Assembly (NCBI RefSeq): GCF_009687865.1
Contig: NZ_BLAE01000033.1
Coordinates: 180,639-244,638, forward strand
Origin: Acrocarpospora macrocephala
GTDB taxonomy: Bacteria; Actinomycetota; Actinomycetes; Streptosporangiales; Streptosporangiaceae
Direction of reading: 5' to 3'
Length of the DNA: 64,000 nucleotides
The notes beneath the pieces are model-generated. The model searched no databases, was not told the origin of the DNA, and saw nothing but the letters and a program-made list of their open reading frames with translations. Of this stretch, positions 55,265-62,140 are shown one piece after another; position 1 is the stretch's first letter; every line of letters begins with the position of its first letter. Both the position numbers and the translations under genes were made by a program.

Positions 55265-55307
55265 ATCCGCCTTGACGTGCGGCGACGCCCGTCCCAGACT
55301 CCCCGCT

Positions 55308-56222
55308 ATGGACGTGCAGCAACTCCGGTGTTTCGTCGCCGTCGCCGAGGAACTGCATTTCGGCCGGGCCGCCGAACGGCTGCACCTCACGCCCTCACCG
55401 GTCAGCCGCGCCGTCCGCGACCTCGAACGCGAATTCGGCGTCGCCCTGTTCGTGCGCCGCTACCACCAGGTCGAGCTGACCACCGACGGCCGGGCCCTGC
55501 TCGACCCCGTCCGCGACGTCCTGCTCCGCGTCGACGGCCTCAAAGCCCTGGTCAGCGCCCCGCCGGCGGCCCGCCGCGTGGTGCACGTGGGCGGCACCCA
55601 CCTGTCCCCGCCCGCGGTGATGGACCGCCTCCTGGCGGTCACCGAGCAGCGTTTCCCCGGCCACGACATCGAGGTGACCACGGCGCCGTCCGCCGAGCTG
55701 CTACCCGGCCTCGAACGCGGCGAGCTCGACCTGGCCCTCGTGCACCTGCCGCTCGACCGCCCCGACCTGGACAGCCTGGTCGTGGCCCGCTACACGTTCT
55801 GCGTGGTCACCCGCGCCGACGACCCGCTGGCCGGCCGGGACGAGCTGAGCCTGCGCGACCTCACCGACCGCACCATGACGATCGGCCCGTCCGGCGTGCA
55901 GCCGACCGCGATGAACCGCCACATAGAACGGCTGAAGAACGCCGGGATCACCTCGATCCACCGCATGCCCGACCACGACTCGGCGCTGCTGGCCGCCCAC
56001 ATCCGCCGCAGCCACGGCCTCACCCTGACCCTGCACCCCCGCCAGGGCGGCAGCTCCCGCGTCTTCGACGACCCGGCCTTCGCGGTCGTGCCGCTGCGCG
56101 ACGACCTGGAGTTCCTGCTGGGCGTGGCCTGGTCGCGCCACCGGGCCGGCCATGACGACGTCGTCGGCGAGCTGGTGGGGACCGTACGGCAGGAGTGGGC
56201 CGGGCACCCGCTCACGCTCTGA
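55308..56222 (+). CDS. LysR-family transcriptional regulator
   Basis: 304 aa from ATG 55308. The winged HTH is at residues 1-60 (LRCFVAVAEELHFGRAAERL; HLTPSPVSRAVRDLEREFG), followed by a type-2 periplasmic-like effector domain (ELDLALVHLPLDRPDLDSLV and SLRDLTDRTMTIGPSGVQPT). It is divergent from the CoA-transferase operon and upstream of the MFS gene. Expected to activate them in response to the transported acid or its CoA thioester. Confidence 0.94.
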   Translation: MDVQQLRCFVAVAEELHFGRAAERLHLTPSPVSRAVRDLEREFGVALFVRRYHQVELTTDGRALLDPVRDVLLRVDGLKALVSAPPAARRVVHVGGTHLSPPAVMDRLLAVTEQRFPGHDIEVTTAPSAELLPGLERGELDLALVHLPLDRPDLDSLVVARYTFCVVTRADDPLAGRDELSLRDLTDRTMTIGPSGVQPTAMNRHIERLKNAGITSIHRMPDHDSALLAAHIRRSHGLTLTLHPRQGGSSRVFDDPAFAVVPLRDDLEFLLGVAWSRHRAGHDDVVGELVGTVRQEWAGHPLTL

Positions 56223-56245
56223 CACGTTGCGTTTCCGCGCACGTG

Positions 56246-56255
56246 CACATGTGCC
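56246..56255. promoter_or_regulatory. 10-bp palindrome upstream of the MFS gene
   Basis: GCACATGTGC is a perfect palindrome in the 142-nt gap between LysR and the MFS transporter. GTTGCG at 56228-56233 repeats the core found at the LysR site. This is a possible LysR or other regulator site for the transporter. Confidence 0.35.
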
Positions 56256-56364
56256 GATGCGCGATGGTCAACATCGGCGCGGGCCGCCTACGTTCAGCGC
56301 ACCACCTCAGCCTGAGCCTCGTGAGGACCCCGCGAGCCGGCTCATCCTGTGCAAGGAGCCGATG

Positions 56365-57744
56365 ATGTCTCACACCCCCCTTGACTCGTCCGTCTCGGCC
56401 GCTTCCATCAACGCCCGCATCGACGCGATGCCGAAGGTCGGCCTCAGCCGCGCCGCCTGGTTCGCGCTCATGCTCTGCTTCTTCTTCGCCAACTACGACA
56501 TCTCCGTCCTCACCATCACCCTGCCCGCGATGCGGGACGAGTTCGGCCTGGCCGGGGCCGAACTGGGCTACCCCATCACCTGGAACCTCGTCGGCTACTG
56601 CGTCGGGGCCTACCTGTTCGGCCACATCGCCGACCGGCACGGCCGCCAGCGGGGCCTCCTGCTGACCATCGCCGCGCTCGGCGCCGGTGGCCTGCTCACC
56701 GCGTTCTCGTGGGACGTGTGGTCGCTGACGTTCTTCCGGTTCCTCACCGGCTGCGGGATGGGGGCGGTGCTGGCGCTGTGCTCGGCGTACATCGGCGAGA
56801 TGGCGTCGAAGCACCAGCGCGGCGGCTATTTGTCCCGCCTCTACACCGTCGGCACCGTCCTGCTCCTGCTGGTCGGCTTCGCCTCCTTGCCGGTGCTGTC
56901 GGCCTTCGCCGGCGGCTGGCGCTGGCTGCTGGCCTTCGGCGCGCTGGTCCTGCTGGTGCTGCCGCTGGTCAATCGCCGGGCCCTGGTCGAGTCGCCGCGC
57001 TGGCTGGTCACGGTGGGCCGCGCCGGGGAGGCCGATCAGATCGTGCGCGACATGGAGTCCCGCGTCGGCCTGCCGCCGGGCGGGGCCGCCGTGCCCGCCG
57101 AGGCCCCCGTCGAGCAGGCGACCACGGCGGACGAGGGACGCGTCCCGGCCCGCGCCCTGTTCAAGGCGCCGTACCTGTCCCGCATGCTCATCGTGCTGGG
57201 CTTCTGGTTCATCTTCTATCTCGCCATGTACGGCTACGCGAGCTACCTCCCGCTGATCCTGGAAGGCATCGGCATCTCCACCTCCGACGCGGTCCTGGTC
57301 AGCGTGCTGACCCGGGCGATGCCACTCATCTCGGGGGTCGCGGCCGTGCTCCTGGTGGAACGCATGGAACGCCGCACCATGGTCGTCATCGGCACCCTCG
57401 TGTTCGCCGCCGCACTCCTGCTGATCAGCCTCGACCTCGGCGAGACCGTGGCGACGATCGGCGCGCTGTTCAGCTCCTTCGGCATCGCGTTCATGGCAAC
57501 CCCGGCGTACACCTACACCGCCGAAATCTTCCCCACCCGCGCCCGCGGCACCGCCTCCGCCATCGCCGACGGCGTCGGCCACCTCGGCGGCGCCGTGACC
57601 CCGTTCGTGGTCCTGCCGATCCTCACCACCTACGGCGCCCGCCCGGCGTCATTCGTGATGGTGGCCCTGCTGCTGATCGCAGCCGCAATCATCCGACTCG
57701 GCGTACGCACCCGCGACCGGGCCCTGGCCGAGATCGCCACCTGA
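56365..57744 (+). CDS. MFS transporter (sugar/acid:H+ symporter type)
   Basis: 459 aa from the second of two adjacent ATGs, 56365, giving AAGGAG a 6-nt spacing. Twelve membrane segments, starting WFALMLCFFFANYDISVLTI, with the MFS loop motif GHIADRHGRQRGLLLTIAAL between TM2 and TM3 and a second one around VERMERRTMVVIGTLV. The C-terminal half has the family motif AEIFPTRARGTASAIADGVG. Members carry sugars, aromatic or organic acids; the operon context (CoA-transferase, hydratase, thiolase-like) favours a carboxylic acid substrate. Confidence 0.92.
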   Translation: MSHTPLDSSVSAASINARIDAMPKVGLSRAAWFALMLCFFFANYDISVLTITLPAMRDEFGLAGAELGYPITWNLVGYCVGAYLFGHIADRHGRQRGLLLTIAALGAGGLLTAFSWDVWSLTFFRFLTGCGMGAVLALCSAYIGEMASKHQRGGYLSRLYTVGTVLLLLVGFASLPVLSAFAGGWRWLLAFGALVLLVLPLVNRRALVESPRWLVTVGRAGEADQIVRDMESRVGLPPGGAAVPAEAPVEQATTADEGRVPARALFKAPYLSRMLIVLGFWFIFYLAMYGYASYLPLILEGIGISTSDAVLVSVLTRAMPLISGVAAVLLVERMERRTMVVIGTLVFAAALLLISLDLGETVATIGALFSSFGIAFMATPAYTYTAEIFPTRARGTASAIADGVGHLGGAVTPFVVLPILTTYGARPASFVMVALLLIAAAIIRLGVRTRDRALAEIAT

Positions 57745-57781
57745 CCGCACCGGCCCATCCGCATGACATGGACGCCCGAGT

Positions 57782-57811
57782 GGCGGCCCGACCGATGCCC
57801 GGTGGGCCGCC
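57782..57811. terminator. Possible terminator hairpin between convergent MFS and secreted-protein genes
   Basis: GGCGGCCC (57782-57789) pairs with GGGCCGCC (57804-57811) over a 14-nt loop, 38 nt after the MFS stop and 40 nt before the stop of the convergent gene. No T-run is present. Confidence 0.4.
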
Positions 57812-57850
57812 GACCGGTTGTTCTGATCGAGGCGTGTGCGGTGTTCTGAG

Positions 57851-58762
57851 TCACTCCGGCGGCGCCAGCCGGAGCACGTGACGATAGGCGACGTCGTCCA
57901 GATCCCCCTGAAGCAGCGGGTTCCCGATCGGCGGATCGCAGCCCACGATGAGATGCACGCTCGCGGGAGGCCCGTCCGCGTAGCGGAACATCAGGCGGTA
58001 GGAAAGCCCCGAGCCGCCCTGGCAACCGTGGTCGGTCGGCCAGGAGTCCTGTGCGTTCAGGGCCGCGGCGAGACTACGGGCCTCAGCCGCGCCATGCTCC
58101 CGCATAGCGGCCGGCTTCGTGCCGCTCGCGCTCCGGCACACCACTACGGAGGCGGGCTCGCCGGGAACCATGTGCTCCCCCTGCCCTCGCCTGCCGCCGT
58201 CCCCTTGGCAGGGATCCTCGGGCCTGATCAGCTTCCAGGCACCGGTCCGGTACGCGGCCGTGATCGACCTTCCGACGTAGGACCGGCTGCCCGCCGTACC
58301 GTTGGTCGTGACCACGCAGGCGTTGACCTCTTCTGCCGTGCCGACCCACAGGGCGAAGCCGCCGGGGTAGTCGAACCGGATGAGGTAGTTGGTCATGGGC
58401 CCGCCCATGAGCGTGCAGAGCCCGGACCTGTCGGAGATCGGCAGATAGGCCAGGTCCCTGGCCATCGCCCCGGCCCCACCCACCAGGACGCGGGAACCGG
58501 CCAGCCGCTCCCGGCCCGGCCGGGTGTTGTCGCCCGGGTAGGCGCAAATCGTCGCCGCGACCGGGATGCCCGGCACCAGGAACTCGTCAACGCCGTCGAA
58601 TTTCGCCGCAGCCGGAACCCAGCCACCGGGTTCGCGTCCGCCCCACTGCTGGGGGCATTCGGAGCGAACGGTCCGAGGGGGCGGCGCCGAGGCTGAGGTC
58701 AGCACAGCCCCAGAACACAACGCAACAGCAAGCCCGGCCAGGAGAAGGCGTTTCACACCCAT
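57851..58762 (-). CDS. Secreted protein of unknown function
   Basis: 303 aa from ATG 58762, or GTG 58756; both lead into a signal peptide (VKRLLLAGLAVALCSGAVLT, cleavage near SASA). The mature protein has about seven Cys (SECPQQW, ICAYPGD, GLCTLMGG, NACVVTT, DPCQGDGG, VVVCRSAS, GCQGGSG, IVGCDPP), likely forming disulfides, and no domain I recognise. Convergent with the MFS gene. Probably extracellular. Confidence 0.78.
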   Translation of the reverse strand: MGVKRLLLAGLAVALCSGAVLTSASAPPPRTVRSECPQQWGGREPGGWVPAAAKFDGVDEFLVPGIPVAATICAYPGDNTRPGRERLAGSRVLVGGAGAMARDLAYLPISDRSGLCTLMGGPMTNYLIRFDYPGGFALWVGTAEEVNACVVTTNGTAGSRSYVGRSITAAYRTGAWKLIRPEDPCQGDGGRRGQGEHMVPGEPASVVVCRSASGTKPAAMREHGAAEARSLAAALNAQDSWPTDHGCQGGSGLSYRLMFRYADGPPASVHLIVGCDPPIGNPLLQGDLDDVAYRHVLRLAPPE

Positions 58763-58882
58763 GCAGACGTTTACTCGGCACGACTGGTTCGCAAGGCCCC
58801 GGGCTGGGCTGGGGACATTTTGGTGATGCGGCATTCCCGGACGTGACCGCCGGAAAGCGCGCTGCGACAGGATGAGGAGACG

Positions 58883-58981
58883 TTACTGGGCGGCGCGCAG
58901 CTGGGCCGGAGTCAGGGGCTTGACGGGGGTGGCGGACGTGGCGGAGGCCAGCACGAGAGCGCCTAAGATCACGGAGGGCAT
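58883..58981 (-). CDS. Very short ORF resembling an isolated signal peptide
   Basis: 32 codons from ATG 58981 to TAA 58883: a hydrophobic start (PSVILGALVLASATSATPVK) and then LTPAQLRAAQ. Only a weak AGGA precedes it. It lies in the 296-nt gap 58763-59058, which otherwise shows nothing. It may be the remnant of a deleted secreted-protein gene, or spurious. Confidence 0.25.
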   Translation of the reverse strand: MPSVILGALVLASATSATPVKPLTPAQLRAAQ

Positions 58982-59058
58982 GAAACGGCGTCCTGGATCT
59001 GGTCCAGGGCGCCGGGAAACCCCAGACTGAGCTTGTCAGGCACGACGGGGGAGGCAGG

Positions 59059-60291
59059 ATGGCGGAGGCGCACATCGACGTGGCTCACGTGCCGCAGCCC
59101 GAGCGGCGGACCGAACTGGACGCGATTCGCGCGCTCGTCGTGGTCGGGCTGGTGTTCTTCCATTCGGCGCTGGTGTTCGACACACGCGACGACTACTACG
59201 TGAAGAACGCCGAGACCACCGACGCGACCATGATCGTGGCGGGTCTTGGCATGGTGTGGGCGATGCCGACGCTCTTCCTCGTCGCCGGTCTCGGCTCGTG
59301 GTACTCGCTGCGCCGTCGCGGCCCTGGCGGGTTCGCGACGGAGCGGCTGCTGCGGCTCGGGGTCCCGCTGGTCTTCGCGACGCTCACGATCATCCCGGTG
59401 CCGCAGTGGCTCCGGCTGCGGGCCGACCCGGCGTACCACGAGTCGTACCTGCAGTTCCTGCCGCGATTCTTCGACATTCATCTGGATTTATCCGACTTCC
59501 CGTTCATCGTGGCGGGCGAGCACTTCGAGACCGGGCACCTGTGGTTCGTGGAGATGCTGCTCGCGTACGCGCTGCTGCTCGCCCTGGCGCTCCGCTGGCT
59601 CCCCCGCGACCTCGGCCACCGGATCCGCGACGGGCTGGCCGTCAGCATGCGGCGGCGCGGCGCGGTGCTGCTGCTGCCGGGCATCCCGATCGCGCTGATC
59701 ACCGCCCTGCACGGCATGGAGGAGGCCTTCGCGGGCTGGAGCCGCTGGGCATACCTGCTCTTCTTCCTGTACGGCTTCGTGCTCGCCGCCGACGACCGAT
59801 TCCGGACGGCGATGCGCCGCGACGCGACCCTCGCCCTCGTGGCCGGCCTGGTCTTCTTCTCCATCGGCACGCCAGGCTTCCTGGCCATGAGCGGGACGCC
59901 GGGCGCGGATCCCCTCACCGACATGACCGCGCTCGCGATCGGCAGCCGCGTCCTGTTCGGCGCGGCAGGATGGTGCTGCGTGGTCGCGATCCTGGGCCTG
60001 CTCGACCGCCGCCGATCGGCACGGAATTCCACGCCGGACGCTGAACCGCGTCCGCGAGGCGGCCTGGGGACGCGGCTGTACGGCTACCTCGCCGCCGCCG
60101 TCCTGCCGCTGTACATCCTGCACCAGCCGATCGTCGTCAGCGTCGCGTACGGCGTGATCCGCTGGGACGCTCCGATGGTGCTCAAGTACCTCGCGATCGT
60201 CACGGCCTCACTCACCCTGACCGTCGCCGCGTACGACCTGCTGGTCCGCCGCACCCGGCCGACCCGGTTCCTGTTCGGCATGCGCAACTGA
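59059..60291 (+). CDS. Acyltransferase 3-family membrane protein
   Basis: 410 aa from ATG 59059, with GGGGGAGGCAGG before it. About ten membrane segments. The start RRTELDAIRALVVVGLVFFH contains the conserved Arg and His of acyltransferase-3 proteins (ELD..RA.....V...H), and YILHQPIVVSVAYG near the end is a typical late helix. These enzymes O-acylate extracytoplasmic sugars, peptidoglycan or antibiotics; the acceptor is unknown. Neighbours give no hint. Confidence 0.9.
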   Translation: MAEAHIDVAHVPQPERRTELDAIRALVVVGLVFFHSALVFDTRDDYYVKNAETTDATMIVAGLGMVWAMPTLFLVAGLGSWYSLRRRGPGGFATERLLRLGVPLVFATLTIIPVPQWLRLRADPAYHESYLQFLPRFFDIHLDLSDFPFIVAGEHFETGHLWFVEMLLAYALLLALALRWLPRDLGHRIRDGLAVSMRRRGAVLLLPGIPIALITALHGMEEAFAGWSRWAYLLFFLYGFVLAADDRFRTAMRRDATLALVAGLVFFSIGTPGFLAMSGTPGADPLTDMTALAIGSRVLFGAAGWCCVVAILGLLDRRRSARNSTPDAEPRPRGGLGTRLYGYLAAAVLPLYILHQPIVVSVAYGVIRWDAPMVLKYLAIVTASLTLTVAAYDLLVRRTRPTRFLFGMRN

Positions 60292-60320
60292 CCGAGAACG
60301 GTACGACGAGGCGGCGGCGG

Positions 60321-61520
60321 TCATGGCGGGGCGGGCGCTACGTCGCCGGCTAGGCCCCCCGTGTGCAGTGCGCTCGGGAAGGTCTTCCCCGCGACTCGGG
60401 ATCCGGGCACGGCCGACGATGCGTTGCCGATCGGATGGATGGTCGTAGGTACCATTGTCGCGACCTCGACGCGATCCCCTGCGCGTAGCTTGAGGAGGGT
60501 GCTTACCGCGAGTTCCGCCACCTGCCGAGATCCCTGAACGACCGTGGCGCGGAAGGCGGTACCGCCGGAGTCGATGGTGGCGACGGCTTCCCTGGTCGCA
60601 TCCACTCCGACCACGACGAGGTCTCCAGGGCCATTGCCGGCGGCGGCTCGCCTCTGAATCGTGTCGACAGCGCCCAGCGCCATCTCGTCGTTGGTGCAAA
60701 ATATCGCGTGGACTGTTCCGCCTTCGATACCGACCCGGTCCAGGTGCTGATCGACGATCTCGCTCGATCTCTTGCGGTCGTACATGGCCTGATCGTTGAC
60801 GGTTATCTGGGCGGATGGAAACGCCGCCTGGAAGCGGGCGACGAAGGCGTTCTGCCGGTCCGGATGCTCCGTGCTCGCAATGACGAGGACGCCCGGTGAG
60901 CCGATTCCTCGATCACCGATGGCCTTAACCAGCCACTTTGCTGCCTTGTCGCCGATCTCGGCTGAGTCGCAGCCCACAAACGCCACGTTCGACGGGTATT
61001 CCCGGGCATGGTCAAAGGGCGACGAGTCGATGAAGACGATCGGGATTTTCACGTCCCGGCAGAAGCTCTCGAAATCCGCGCGAGTAGCCGTACGGTCGGC
61101 GGCCATCACGAACCCACCGACAAAGGACTGCGATTTTCTTCTGATCCCGGCGAGTTGCTGAACCTGGCCATGCCCAGAATACTCGTACGGCGGGATCTTC
61201 AGGACCAGGTCGATACCGTTACGTTCGAGCGATCTGATGAGGTTCTCAAGCAGTTCGGCCACCCAGTGTTTCTGAGCGAAGGCTGAGACGAGAATGAAGG
61301 CCTGAAGCCGTCCGCGGTTGCGATAGCGGGCGAAGGCGAATGCCGTCCCGGCAACGGTCGCCGTCGAGGAGATGATGAGCCAGAAGGGGACCGACGATGT
61401 GAGCGAGGGCAACGCCATGGCCGAGTAAATGCCGCCACCAACAGCGAGGATCAGACCGCTGACCAACGCTATCAAAAGGTCTCTCAAGAGCCTTGCCCGG
61501 TCACTCGTGACGGTGCTCAC
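60321..61520 (-). CDS. Membrane-anchored periplasmic-binding-protein-like sensor (Peripla_BP_4-like)
   Basis: 399 aa from GTG 61520 with GGAGG 7 nt upstream. Two hydrophobic helices at residues 14-36 and 43-66 are followed by RYRNRGRLQ, then a sugar-binding-protein/LacI-like sensor domain (LVSAFAQKHWVAELLENLIR; VFIDSSPFD; VGCDSAEIGDKAAKWLVKAI; VHAIFCTNDEMALGAVDTIQ; VVVGVDATREAVATI). No HTH and no signal peptide cleavage site is present. By the positive-inside rule the binding domain would face the cytoplasm, unlike ordinary binding proteins. Possible roles: membrane-bound ligand sensor or partner of a signalling protein; none is shown. Confidence 0.82.
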   Translation of the reverse strand: MSTVTSDRARLLRDLLIALVSGLILAVGGGIYSAMALPSLTSSVPFWLIISSTATVAGTAFAFARYRNRGRLQAFILVSAFAQKHWVAELLENLIRSLERNGIDLVLKIPPYEYSGHGQVQQLAGIRRKSQSFVGGFVMAADRTATRADFESFCRDVKIPIVFIDSSPFDHAREYPSNVAFVGCDSAEIGDKAAKWLVKAIGDRGIGSPGVLVIASTEHPDRQNAFVARFQAAFPSAQITVNDQAMYDRKRSSEIVDQHLDRVGIEGGTVHAIFCTNDEMALGAVDTIQRRAAAGNGPGDLVVVGVDATREAVATIDSGGTAFRATVVQGSRQVAELAVSTLLKLRAGDRVEVATMVPTTIHPIGNASSAVPGSRVAGKTFPSALHTGGLAGDVAPAPP

Positions 61521-61643
61521 CGTGCCACCTCCAGGAGCGTCCAGCCGTTAGGCATCACCGCCACGGATAACAGATCTCATTTTAGAGGGCGGCGGCAAGC
61601 CTCGCACTCTCATGCCACGATGTTTGTGGAGTTGCTCGCCCGT

Positions 61644-61760
61644 TCAGCTTTCGCGCTTCAGTTTGCGCCAGCCGCCGGCCTGATTGTTGGCGATAATCTG
61701 TCTGAACATGGCAGTGACGATGGCACCATCGTAGGAGCGGATCCAGGGCTGAAGGAGTTC
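61644..61760 (-). pseudogene. Unidentified protein-like fragment
   Basis: Directly after the transposase remnant's stop, one minus frame reads LLQPWIRSYDGAIVTAMFRQ then IIANNQAGGWRKLKRES and stops at 61644. Its amino-acid composition looks like a real C-terminus, unlike the neighbouring frames, but it has no start. It could be the end of a gene truncated by the insertion. Confidence 0.3.
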
Positions 61761-61935
61761 TCAGATCGTGAGACCGAGAGTGATCAGCGGGTTGTGAAAG
61801 TCGTCGCGGGCCCAGTGGGTTCGTCGGCGATGTTGGTGAAGTTGAGCAGGCCCAGCGCGCCGATCGCGTAGCCGCGCATGATCGCGAGGATCGATGGAGC
61901 TGAGGCGGTCCGGATCTTGCACCGGTCGTTCTTCG
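61761..61935 (-). pseudogene. Transposase C-terminal remnant (ISAs1-like), frameshifted
   Basis: On the minus strand, RTASAPSILAIMRGYAIGAL followed by GLLNFTNIAD, then after a one-base deletion near 61812 THWARDDFHNPLITLGLTI and stop at 61761. This is the common C-terminal end of ISAs1/DDE transposases (RTG.GP..MA.LRN.AIG.LRL.G..NIA). The catalytic part is missing. The 620-bp gap 61521-62140 holds this remnant, the adjacent fragment and no intact gene. Confidence 0.6.
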
Positions 61936-62140
61936 CGGGTTGAGGGTCCGCGGGTTGGTGTCCTGCTCCTGATCGGGCATGGCGGCTGGCTCTTCGGCTG
62001 GCGGCAGGTTGGTTGGTAGATCTTTTCACCGGCAGCGTGACCTGCGGTTTTGTCGCGGATCTGGGCCAGGTTTTGTCGTAGCTGCTGGATAGCGTGGGGG
62101 TGGTTGTTCGGATCCGCCGGAGCGAAAGGGGGGCGCCTTC

